DNA from: Sphingobium soli | GTDB lineage: Bacteria > Pseudomonadota > Alphaproteobacteria > Sphingomonadales > Sphingomonadaceae | Length of the DNA: 64,000 nucleotides | Direction of reading: 5' to 3' | Assembly (NCBI RefSeq): GCF_020782245.1 | Contig: NZ_JAJGNP010000009.1 | Coordinates: 62,001-126,000, forward strand | Part shown: in pieces, positions 25,899 to 33,711 of the stretch | Numbering within the stretch: the stretch's first letter is position 1 | Layout: each line of letters begins with the position of its first letter | Position numbers and translations under genes: made by a program | The notes under the pieces: generated by a model | What the model saw: only the letters and a program-made list of their open reading frames with translations | Databases searched by the model: none | What the model was told of the DNA's origin: nothing

Positions 25899-26959
25899 TC
25901 GGAAATCCACTGCTCGGTGTCCTCTTCCACTGGTTGGGCGGTCTCGCTTCGGCCAGCTTCTACGTGCCTTATCGCGGCGTAAAGCGTTGGAACTGGGAGA
26001 TATTCTGGCTGACGGGGGGGCTGTTTTCCTGGGTGATCGCGCCCTGGTTCTTCGCCTCGATCCAGACCAGCGACCTGATGGGTGTGATGGCCCAGGTGCC
26101 TTCGTCCGTGGTTGGCTGGTGTGTGTTCTTCGGCTTCCTCTGGGGCTTTGGCGGCCTCACCTATGGCCTTACCATGCGGTATCTCGGCCTATCACTCGGC
26201 ATGGCGGTGGTGCTGGGCCTGTGCACAGTGTTCGGCACATTGATCCCCCCCATCGTCGAGGGCACGTTCATAACGGAGATTGCCGGCACACTACACGGTC
26301 AGATCGTGCTGCTCGGCCTTGCCGTCACGATATTGGGCATCGTCGTCGTCGCTATGGCCGGCGCGCGCAAGGATGCAGCGTTATCGGCCGATCAGAAGGC
26401 CGCAGCCGTCGCAGAGTTCGATTTCAAGAAGGGCATCGCGGTCGCCATCTTCTCCGGCATCATGTCCAGTTGCTTTGCCTTCGGACTTGCAGCCGGGCAG
26501 CCGGTGAATGAACTCAGCCGTGCGGCGGGCACCGGACCGCTGTGGGTCGGCCTGCCGACGCTCTGCATCGTCATGTTCGGCGGCCTGATCACCAATGCAC
26601 TCTGGTGCGCCTGGCTCATCAGGAAGAACAAGTCGGCAGGCCAATGGGTTGGTGCGGCGGATGCGTCGGGTCAACGCCCCGCATTGCTCCCCAATTTCCT
26701 GCTCTGTGCGCTCGCCGGCACGGCCTGGTATTTCCAGTTCTTCTTCTACACCATGGGCGAAAGCCAGATGGGTCGCTTCGGCTTTTCCAGCTGGACGCTG
26801 CACATGGCGTCGATCATCATCTTCGGCACCTGCTGGGGCTTTGCCTTTCGCGAGTGGAAGGACGCGGCGCCCGCCGTGCGGCGCATGGTGTGGAGCGGCG
26901 TTGGCCTGCTGATCCTGGCGACGATCATCATCGGCTATGGCAACAGGCTGGCGATGTGA
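25895..26959 (+). CDS. rhaT: L-rhamnose/proton symporter RhaT
   Basis: A 354-residue inner-membrane protein with about ten helices. NPLLGVLFHWLGGLASASFYVPYRGVKRWNWE at the N-terminus, GGLTYGLTMRYLGLSLGMAV and FYTMGESQMGRFGFSSWTLHM are RhaT hallmarks. It takes up L-rhamnose with a proton. It is coupled to LRA2 (ATGA) and to the next gene (TGATG). Its base composition is slightly less GC-rich than its neighbours, as is common for membrane proteins, and is not strong evidence of transfer. Confidence 0.95.
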   Translation: MIGNPLLGVLFHWLGGLASASFYVPYRGVKRWNWEIFWLTGGLFSWVIAPWFFASIQTSDLMGVMAQVPSSVVGWCVFFGFLWGFGGLTYGLTMRYLGLSLGMAVVLGLCTVFGTLIPPIVEGTFITEIAGTLHGQIVLLGLAVTILGIVVVAMAGARKDAALSADQKAAAVAEFDFKKGIAVAIFSGIMSSCFAFGLAAGQPVNELSRAAGTGPLWVGLPTLCIVMFGGLITNALWCAWLIRKNKSAGQWVGAADASGQRPALLPNFLLCALAGTAWYFQFFFYTMGESQMGRFGFSSWTLHMASIIIFGTCWGFAFREWKDAAPAVRRMVWSGVGLLILATIIIGYGNRLAM

Positions 26960-27999
26960 TGCGCTGGACGCTCGTCGCCGCCCTGCTGCTGGGCCTTGCC
27001 GCGCCCGCGGCGGCCGACGCGCCCTTGCTGACGTCGCACCTGCGCATTCACGACCCCTGGGTGGTGGCGGACGACGCGAACCGGACCTACTGGCTGTTTT
27101 CGAAGAATGACCCGGCGGTCACGGGCGATCGGCGGGTCGGCATCATGGCCTATGCCAGCGGCGACCTGGCCCATTGGCAAAGGCCCAGGCTGGTATTCGC
27201 CCTGCCGCAGGGCAGCTGGGCCGATGATGGCGGCTGGGCGCCCGAAGTGCATCGCTGGAAGGGCCGCTGGTATCTGTTCGCGACCTTTCACAATGAAAGG
27301 GCGGCCTTGCCAGCCAAGTCCAAACGCCCGCTTTACCGGCGGGCGACCCTGCTGGCGGTGGCCGACCGGATTGAGGGGCCTTATGTCCTTATCAATCGCG
27401 GAGAGCCGCCGACGCCGGTGGATGCCATGACGCTGGACGGCACGCTGCATATTGATGCGGCGGGCAAGCCCTGGATGGTCTATGCGCATGAATGGCTGCA
27501 ACTGGGCGTCGGCACGATCGAGGCGCTGCCGCTCAAGGACGATCTGTCGCCTGCCGGCAAGCCGCGCGTCCTGTTCCGGGCCGACGCCGCCGACTGGGTG
27601 GTGGGGCAGACGCAGCCCGAAGGCGATACCGGCTATGTCACCGACGGGCCGGAATTGTTCCGCACGAAGACAGGCGCGCTGCTGATGCTCTGGTCGAGCT
27701 GGGGCAAGGACGGTTATGTCCAGGCGCAGGCGCGATCGACCAGCGGGACGCTGGCGGGGCCGTGGGAGCAATTGGGACCGCTGGTCGAGCGGGACAGCGG
27801 GCATGGCATGCTGTTTCGCGCATTCGATGGGCGGCTGATGCTGGTGCTGCACCGCCCGTTCAAGCGCGCCTTGGCGAAATTCTATGAAATGCGTGACGCG
27901 GGCGACCGGCTGGAGGTGGTGCGCGAAGCGGTGGAATTGGATGGCGAGGCCTATCCCACCCATGGCTGCCCGATGGAAGCGCGCGATGCTGGCTGCTGA
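26959..27999 (+). CDS. GH43-family glycosidase, Sec-exported
   Basis: This 346-residue five-bladed propeller enzyme has a Sec signal (1-19). The triad is Asp about 32 in HDPWVV, Asp in MTLDGTLHID and Glu in TDGPELF; GWAPEVHRWKGRWYLF is a typical GH43 blade. It overlaps rhaT (TGATG) and the following esterase, so it belongs to the rhamnose operon. Its substrate is probably an arabinose- or galactose-containing pectic oligosaccharide, but the subfamily is not clear. Confidence 0.83.
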   Translation: MRWTLVAALLLGLAAPAAADAPLLTSHLRIHDPWVVADDANRTYWLFSKNDPAVTGDRRVGIMAYASGDLAHWQRPRLVFALPQGSWADDGGWAPEVHRWKGRWYLFATFHNERAALPAKSKRPLYRRATLLAVADRIEGPYVLINRGEPPTPVDAMTLDGTLHIDAAGKPWMVYAHEWLQLGVGTIEALPLKDDLSPAGKPRVLFRADAADWVVGQTQPEGDTGYVTDGPELFRTKTGALLMLWSSWGKDGYVQAQARSTSGTLAGPWEQLGPLVERDSGHGMLFRAFDGRLMLVLHRPFKRALAKFYEMRDAGDRLEVVREAVELDGEAYPTHGCPMEARDAGC

Positions 28000-28804
28000 T
28001 CTGATCTGGCCGCTGCACGGGGCGGCCAGCGGCGCATTCACGCTGGAGGATGACGCCGCAGCGCCCGAGGCCGCCGTCGTCAGCGCCGTCGAACGACCGG
28101 TGCTGCTGGGCTATGCACCTGAACACCCCAATGGTCGGGCGATGCTGGTGCTGGGCGGTGGCGGGTACACCGCGCTGATGGCAGGACGGGAGGGCGTGCA
28201 GGTCGCGCGCTGGCTGAATGGCCTTGGCTATCATGCCTTCGTCCTGATCCACCGCTTTCCCCATGCCGGGACCGGGCCGGCGGCCCCGCTGGACGACGCA
28301 ATGGCGGCGATGGCGATGATCCGTCGCAGCGGCCTTGCCGATCGGGGGCTGGGCGTCGTCGGCCTTTCGTCGGGTGGTCATCTCGCCGCCTGCCTGGCGG
28401 CCGCCTATCCTGCCGAATGGGGGACAGGGACACCACAGCGGCCGGACATCATGGTGATCGGCTATGCGCCCATTTCCACCAATGCCAGCGGGCGGACGAT
28501 CATCGCCGACAAGCCGCCGCTGCCGCCGGTGGAAAAGCAGGCGCTGTATGATGCATTGCAGCCCGACGCGCAGCTGCTGGCCGGTCCCCCGCCTGCCTTC
28601 ATCGTCTATGCCGGCAATGATCCGGTGGTGCCGGTGGACAATGCCCATCGGTTGGCAGGGGCATGGCGCGATGCGGGCGGACGCGCGGAACTGCATGTCT
28701 TTGCCGACGCGCCGCATGGCTTTGCGCTCGATACGCCCGACTTGCCGGTGTCGCTCTGGCCGCGCCTGTGCGAAGCATGGTTGCGACAGCAAGGGTTCCT
28801 GTGA
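27986..28804 (+). CDS. Alpha/beta hydrolase, putative sugar-ester esterase
   Basis: A 272-residue protein without an obvious signal peptide. It has LGGGGYTALM (oxyanion), GLSSGGHLAA (nucleophile Ser about 128), Asp in YAGNDPVVP and His in APHGFAL. It resembles the exported esterase at 18.4-19.4 kb but is cytosolic by sequence, so it may deacylate imported oligosaccharides. The ATG at 27986 overlaps the GH43 end by 14 bases; the longer frame upstream is non-coding in character. It is the last gene of the rhamnose operon, meeting the lacI-type gene tail to tail. Confidence 0.78.
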   Translation: MLAADLIWPLHGAASGAFTLEDDAAAPEAAVVSAVERPVLLGYAPEHPNGRAMLVLGGGGYTALMAGREGVQVARWLNGLGYHAFVLIHRFPHAGTGPAAPLDDAMAAMAMIRRSGLADRGLGVVGLSSGGHLAACLAAAYPAEWGTGTPQRPDIMVIGYAPISTNASGRTIIADKPPLPPVEKQALYDALQPDAQLLAGPPPAFIVYAGNDPVVPVDNAHRLAGAWRDAGGRAELHVFADAPHGFALDTPDLPVSLWPRLCEAWLRQQGFL

Positions 28805-28811
28805 GCCGGGG

Positions 28812-29855
28812 TCAATGCCGGGCGGGCACGGCGTCGGACTGGCGGCGGATGAGCTGATAGTCGAGTTTCACGGCGGCGATGCTGTCTCCGCTGCCTTCGT
28901 CCTGGCTGCGAAACCGCATGGCGAGGAGGCCGATCGCTTCGCGGCTCATGTCGCGGATAGGCTGGCGAATGGTGGTCAGCGCAGGCCAGATGGCGCTGGC
29001 GAGCGGCGTGTCGTCGAAACCGCAGATGCTGATGTCGCCGGGCACGTTCAGCCGGCGCTGATGCGCGACGGTGATGGCGGCGGCCGCCATATCGTCATTG
29101 CAGGCGAAGATCGCGGTCGGTGGCGTTGCAAGGCCGAGCAATAGTTCGGCCGCGTCCAATCCCGAGCGGAAGGAAAAGTCGCCCGCCGCCACCAGCGCGT
29201 CATCGACCGCGATGCCATGATCCGCCAGGCAGTCGCGAAACCCTTGTAGCCGCCGGGCGCTGGCGCGGTGACGCGGATTGCCCTCGATAAAACCAATGCG
29301 GCGGTGGCCAAGGTCGATCAGGTGGCGGGCAAGATCATAGGCGGCATGTCTATCGTCCGTGCCGACCGACAGCCGGTCCGGGCCGTCTCTGTCGGGCGCG
29401 ATCGCCACGACGGCGATGTCGCGCTGGGTCAGGAGATCGACCAGTTCCGACCAGTCGCACAGCGGCGGGGGCAGGATGACACCGGCCACATGCGCCTGCG
29501 CGACCTGATCGACCACCTCCTGCGCGGAGGCGCCGGGCGCACATTGTTCGACCACCAGATGCAGGTGACGCTGGGGCGCTTCAGCCAGAGCGCCGAGCAG
29601 CAATTCGCCAAGATAGGCCGATGTGGTGCTGTTGCTGTGGAGCAGGGCGACGCGCCGGTCGGCGCTGCCTGCCAATGCGCGCGCGGACGCATTGGGAACA
29701 TAGCCCAGCGCCTCCACCGCGCGCGCCACGGCCTGCCGCGCGCTGGGACTGACCAGCGCCTTGCCGTTTATGGCGCGCGATGCAGTCATGACCGATACGC
29801 CGGCACGGGCGGCGACATCCTTGATCGTGGGCGGCTTGCGGTCGTTTCTCTGCAT
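28812..29855 (-). CDS. LacI family transcriptional regulator
   Basis: A 347-residue regulator. The helix-turn-helix TIKDVAARAGVSVMTASRAING (about 10-31) is followed by the hinge helix NASARALAGS and a periplasmic-binding-protein-like sensor (LSVGTDDRHAAYDLARHLIDLGHRRIGFI, FACNDDMAAAA, ISICGFDDTPLA). It is last in a unit with the GPH transporter, SGNH esterase and GH43-like genes, so it probably senses a sugar released by them. Its operator is not identified. A TGACAT palindrome upstream of the transporter is one candidate. Confidence 0.92.
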   Translation of the reverse strand: MQRNDRKPPTIKDVAARAGVSVMTASRAINGKALVSPSARQAVARAVEALGYVPNASARALAGSADRRVALLHSNSTTSAYLGELLLGALAEAPQRHLHLVVEQCAPGASAQEVVDQVAQAHVAGVILPPPLCDWSELVDLLTQRDIAVVAIAPDRDGPDRLSVGTDDRHAAYDLARHLIDLGHRRIGFIEGNPRHRASARRLQGFRDCLADHGIAVDDALVAAGDFSFRSGLDAAELLLGLATPPTAIFACNDDMAAAAITVAHQRRLNVPGDISICGFDDTPLASAIWPALTTIRQPIRDMSREAIGLLAMRFRSQDEGSGDSIAAVKLDYQLIRRQSDAVPARH

Positions 29856-29903
29856 CGTGACCGATCCTTAGCCATTTTACAGGCAAAGGAAAATCGGCCC
29901 TGA

Positions 29904-30875
29904 TCAGGGGGTCAGGCGGATCGTGACGGGGGCGTTGCGATCGACGCTGATGATACCGCTCTTTTCCTGGAGTTCGGCAATCTGAATAACGGATCGGCGA
30001 TGCCATTCAGGGTCGGCCTTCGCCTCATCCTCGCCATCCTGATGGACGAAATAGAGGATATAGGCCCGGTCGCCGGCAACAACGATGTCGGGATGCTGGC
30101 CCTTTGCGCGATCAGTGGGGTGGCGGCCAGACGTGCCTAGAATATGGCCGGGCTGCGTGATCCAATTGTCGCCGCCATCGTCGGATCGCATGACCAGCAA
30201 CCCTTTCCACGCGTCGGAAATGAGCCAGGTGCGCCCCTTCCAGCGAAAGGCCTTGGGGCCTTCGCCCGGCGTCTGCGTCAGCCGCTTCCCGACCGTCCAG
30301 TGGACAAGGTCCGGGCTGTCGGCGGTGACGATCGCCTTGTTCTGCCGCTCATCATTGAAAAAGAGGCGGTAGTGGCTCTGGCCCAGCGCCAGCACGCTGG
30401 CGTCGATGACGCGGTCCGACCCGAGATCGAGCCGGTCGCCGCAAGTCCATGACGCAAGATCGGGGCTGGTCAGATGGACGATGTAGCGCGGCGCATTCCA
30501 GTCGCGAAAGACGCCGGGCACGACCGTCAGCCACATATGCCACTGGCCCGCCAGCCATTGCACTTCGGGCGCCCACAAGGTGGGACCGGTGCAGCCTTGG
30601 GGAATATCGGCCGTGCCGCTGTACCGCCACTGCGCGCCGTCCTTCGACCGCGCAGTGCCGATCGCGGTGCCATGCACCCAGCGCACATCCTTTTCGTCGG
30701 CGCGGGGCAGGTCGGCGCGGCGATTGGTGTAGAACATCACCCATTCGCCCGTCGCCTTGTCGTAGACGGTCGATGCGTCCGCCGCGCCGTCATGCACCGG
30801 GTCGCGATAGAGCGGTTTTGGCGCAACCGGCGCGCTGGATGCCGCCATCGCCATCAGCAACAGCGATGCGATCAT
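29904..30875 (-). CDS. GH43-like five-bladed propeller glycosidase, exported
   Basis: This 323-residue protein has a Sec-like N-terminus (MIASLLLMAMAASSAPVA). Its propeller core shows YRDPVHDGAADASTVYD, VIDASVLAL and GEGPKAFRWKGRTWLISD, which supply three acidic residues placed as in GH43/GH117 enzymes. APEVQWLAGQWHMWLTV is another blade. Its first blade differs from the other two GH43 proteins here, so it is a separate subfamily, possibly GH117-like. It overlaps the SGNH gene upstream by 4 bases. Confidence 0.75.
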   Translation of the reverse strand: MIASLLLMAMAASSAPVAPKPLYRDPVHDGAADASTVYDKATGEWVMFYTNRRADLPRADEKDVRWVHGTAIGTARSKDGAQWRYSGTADIPQGCTGPTLWAPEVQWLAGQWHMWLTVVPGVFRDWNAPRYIVHLTSPDLASWTCGDRLDLGSDRVIDASVLALGQSHYRLFFNDERQNKAIVTADSPDLVHWTVGKRLTQTPGEGPKAFRWKGRTWLISDAWKGLLVMRSDDGGDNWITQPGHILGTSGRHPTDRAKGQHPDIVVAGDRAYILYFVHQDGEDEAKADPEWHRRSVIQIAELQEKSGIISVDRNAPVTIRLTP

Positions 30876-32056
30876 CGCAGCAGGGCCAGGTCGATGGCGT
30901 CGGCCATGACGGCAAAGCCCGCATCATTGGGATGCAGCGCGTCGCCCACATCATAGGGCTTGGCCATGCGCGCGGGGTCGGCCGGATCGGCGACCGCCTT
31001 GGCGAGATCGACATGGCCATCCGCTTCACTGGTGGTGCGGATCCAGTCGTTGACGGCGACGCGCGTCGCCTCCCCCTGTTCGCTCCAATAGCCAGCGCCC
31101 TTATAGGGCAGGATGGTGGCCAGGATCACCTTCACGCCGCGACCATGGGCGCGCGCGATCATCTGCCGATAGGCGCCGATGATGGTCGCAGGCGGCAGCA
31201 TGGGGCGTTGTTCGCGCGCGGCCGCGCCCAGATCATTGACGCCTTCCAGGATGATGACATGGCTGACTCCCGGTACCGCCAGCACATCGCTGTCGAAGCG
31301 CGCAAGGGCGTTATACCCATCGGCTTCGGATAGCAGGCGGTTGGCGCTGATGCCGGCATTGGCGACACCGGTCAGCGTCATGCCGGCCTTTTGCAGGCGT
31401 TCGGCCAGCAGGTCGGGCCAGCGGCGATTGCTGTCGGGCGTGGCGCGCACCCCGTCGGTGATGGAATCGCCCAGCGTGACGATGGTGCGGGCGGGTTTTC
31501 GGTTTTCGACCTCCACGCCGGCAATGATGACGCGCGGGCCGAGCGTCGTCGTGTCAGTCATGCGCGGCGCGGCGGTCTGGTCGCCCGGCGCGGTCCAGCC
31601 GGTGGCGGCCGAATAGCTGTGCACGGTGGCGTCCGGCGCGCCCTGGGGCAGGTGAATGCTGATGGTGAGGCGGGTCAGCGGCTTGACCGGCATCGCGATC
31701 GGGTCGCTTAGCAGCGGCGCGCGGGCGGGGATGGTCGCACCCTGGGCCTGATTGAAGGTCACGACATGATCGGTGCCGGGCAGCGTTTCGCCATTGTCGC
31801 CGGCCAGTGCGACATGGACCGCGCCCAGCAGCAGCGGCTGCGTCGACATCTCGTTTGAGAGGCGCAGACGGATGCGCGTCCCTCCGGTCGATATGCGCAC
31901 CACCTGGCGCAATGTGCGATTGCCAAGATCCGGGCGTTTTTCCGGTGGCGTGCGGGACACCAAGGGCGCGGCCATCCAGCTGCGCGACCAGCTTTGCGCC
32001 TGGGCGGGCGCAGCGGACAGGGCCAGCAACAGGCCGATGGATAGAAGGCTGCGCAT
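30872..32056 (-). CDS. Exported SGNH/GDSL esterase with N-terminal beta domain
   Basis: A 394-residue protein. A Sec signal (1-20) precedes an N-terminal beta-sandwich (about 25-190), and then an SGNH hydrolase with GDSITDG (Ser about 198), Gly in AGISANRLL, GVND, and the catalytic pair in DALHPND. This layout occurs in carbohydrate esterases of the XynE/GDSL type. It probably deacylates plant polysaccharide side chains in the periplasm. It follows the GPH transporter by 21 bases and overlaps the GH43-like gene by 4. Confidence 0.85.
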   Translation of the reverse strand: MRSLLSIGLLLALSAAPAQAQSWSRSWMAAPLVSRTPPEKRPDLGNRTLRQVVRISTGGTRIRLRLSNEMSTQPLLLGAVHVALAGDNGETLPGTDHVVTFNQAQGATIPARAPLLSDPIAMPVKPLTRLTISIHLPQGAPDATVHSYSAATGWTAPGDQTAAPRMTDTTTLGPRVIIAGVEVENRKPARTIVTLGDSITDGVRATPDSNRRWPDLLAERLQKAGMTLTGVANAGISANRLLSEADGYNALARFDSDVLAVPGVSHVIILEGVNDLGAAAREQRPMLPPATIIGAYRQMIARAHGRGVKVILATILPYKGAGYWSEQGEATRVAVNDWIRTTSEADGHVDLAKAVADPADPARMAKPYDVGDALHPNDAGFAVMADAIDLALLR

Positions 32057-32077
32057 CCTTGATATCTCCCTTTTCCT

Positions 32078-33607
32078 CTATCGCGCGGCGGCGCCCGCGA
32101 CCGGGTTGTTGCCCCACAGCTGATCATAGCGCCAGCCCGACAGATCCTCCACCACCGCGCCGGCGGCCGGGGTGCTGGGGGTGCGTGCGCCGCTGCGTAG
32201 ATGTTCTATTTCGTGCATCAATATATCGTGCGTCGCGGGGCTGAGACGGAAACGGGTGGAAATATAGATGCCTGCCGATAGGCAGCCCACCGTGCCGACG
32301 CCCAGCAGCAGCGCCATGGTCAGGATCGCTTGATCGCTCTGCACCTGCGCGCCCGACACGAAGCCGCCCGCCTGCATGATGAAGCCGACGCCCGCGACCG
32401 CCGCCGCCTGGGTCGCCTTGCGCACGAAGGTCATCACGCCCGCGAAGCTGCCCTCGCGTCGCTGGCCGGTGACGATTTCATCGACGTCGGCCATATAGTT
32501 GTACGTTGCCCAGGGAATATAGTTGAGCGCGCCGCGCCCCAGGCCCGACAGAATGATCGGCAGCCAGATCCAGGGCGATGTGGCCGGCACGCCCAAAAGC
32601 CACAGGCCGACCAGCGCGAGCGCGCCGACCGCGAAATCCGCCGCCGCCACCTGATAGGCGCGCGATGGGGACGCGCGCAGCGCCAGGTTGATCGCGATGA
32701 TAACCGCCACGAACTGGACGATATACATGGTGCCTAGCAGCCCTGAGGCGATGGCTGTCGAGCCGGCCAGCGCGAAGATCACGAAAAAGGTGAAGGCCGC
32801 GTTGAAAATGTCCTGGCTGATATAGCCGCCCAGATACATGCCCAGATGCAGGCGGAAGGCGCGGATGCGCATGGTGGAAAAGAGATTGCGGTAGAGCGCC
32901 TTCAGAGCCTGACCCGGCCCGCCGGCCGCGCGTGGACCGGCCCGCGCCGCGGCGGCGGCTTCGGCGGGAAGATGCCGTTCCCAGCTGAATGCGTAAAGCA
33001 GGCCCGCCGTGGCCATGAACAGGATGGCGAAGATGATGCCCATGTAGAAGAAGGTGTCGGCGCTGTCGCGACCCAGCGCCTCGATCAGCCAGAGCGGCAG
33101 GAAGCCGGCGAGGATGGCGGACGCCTGACCGAAGAGAATCCGCGACCCCGCGAATTTCGCTTTCGTCCGATAGTCGCTCGACATTTCGGCGGCGAGCGTT
33201 TCGAACGGGATGATCTCCATCGCGTAGACCAGTTCGAACAGCACATAGCTGACGAGATAATACCAGAAACCCTGCCCTGGCAGCCACATCAGCGCGAAGC
33301 TGGGCAGCAGGGGAATGGCCGCGAGGATGAAGAAGCGCCGACGACCGAAACGCTGGCCAAGCCAGGTGCCGCCGAAATGATCCGAAATATAGCCGATCAT
33401 CGGTGAAGCGAAGGCATCAAGGATGCGCGCCACGGCAAAGATGGTCGCCGCCTGGCCGGCGGACAGGCCGCAAAATTGCGTGTAGAAGATCAGCACCCAG
33501 CCCGAGATCACCGCCATCGACCCAGCGCCCAGCACGTCGTTGGAGCCATAGGCGAGATAATTGTGGAGGCGGACCGGGCGCGTCACGGGTGGGGCAATAT
33601 CGGGCAA
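32078..33607 (-). CDS. MFS/GPH family sugar-cation symporter
   Basis: A 509-residue inner-membrane transporter with about twelve helices. Its GPH-type features are YGSNDVLGAGSMAVISGW, the DAFASPMIGYISDHF motif after helix 2, RRRFFILAAIPL, and the cytoplasmic loop before helix 7. The family (MelB, RafB, RhiT relatives) moves glycosides and uronides with Na+ or H+. Since the locus encodes a cytosolic GH105, the likely cargo is an unsaturated rhamnogalacturonan disaccharide or a related oligosaccharide. It heads a four-gene unit and has two operator-like motifs about 70-105 bases upstream. Confidence 0.88.
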   Translation of the reverse strand: MPDIAPPVTRPVRLHNYLAYGSNDVLGAGSMAVISGWVLIFYTQFCGLSAGQAATIFAVARILDAFASPMIGYISDHFGGTWLGQRFGRRRFFILAAIPLLPSFALMWLPGQGFWYYLVSYVLFELVYAMEIIPFETLAAEMSSDYRTKAKFAGSRILFGQASAILAGFLPLWLIEALGRDSADTFFYMGIIFAILFMATAGLLYAFSWERHLPAEAAAAARAGPRAAGGPGQALKALYRNLFSTMRIRAFRLHLGMYLGGYISQDIFNAAFTFFVIFALAGSTAIASGLLGTMYIVQFVAVIIAINLALRASPSRAYQVAAADFAVGALALVGLWLLGVPATSPWIWLPIILSGLGRGALNYIPWATYNYMADVDEIVTGQRREGSFAGVMTFVRKATQAAAVAGVGFIMQAGGFVSGAQVQSDQAILTMALLLGVGTVGCLSAGIYISTRFRLSPATHDILMHEIEHLRSGARTPSTPAAGAVVEDLSGWRYDQLWGNNPVAGAAAR

Positions 33608-33663
33608 TTCAGTTCCTCCGCCTCGTCATGCGATGCGCCCATTCTTCCTGATCTTCGCGCACG

Positions 33664-33711
33664 TGACATAGCTAATGTCATATAGTGGGTCGCTATCACA
33701 TATTTTGGAAT
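33664..33711 (-). promoter_or_regulatory. Control sites upstream of the GPH transporter
   Basis: This stretch contains a perfect inverted repeat TGACAT-5-ATGTCA (33664-33680). It overlaps a copy of the locus motif, ATGTCATATAGTGGGTC (33675-33691). A second, weaker copy ATCACATATTTTGGAAT (33695-33711) follows at 20-bp spacing. It lies in the AT-rich gap before the transporter gene and touches the stop of GH115. Confidence 0.55.

Noticed and set aside
25895-26959. Slightly lower GC in rhaT as evidence of gene transfer
   Set aside because: The shift is small and usual for membrane proteins. The flanking genes are coupled by ATGA and TGATG overlaps, which argues for a long-standing operon.
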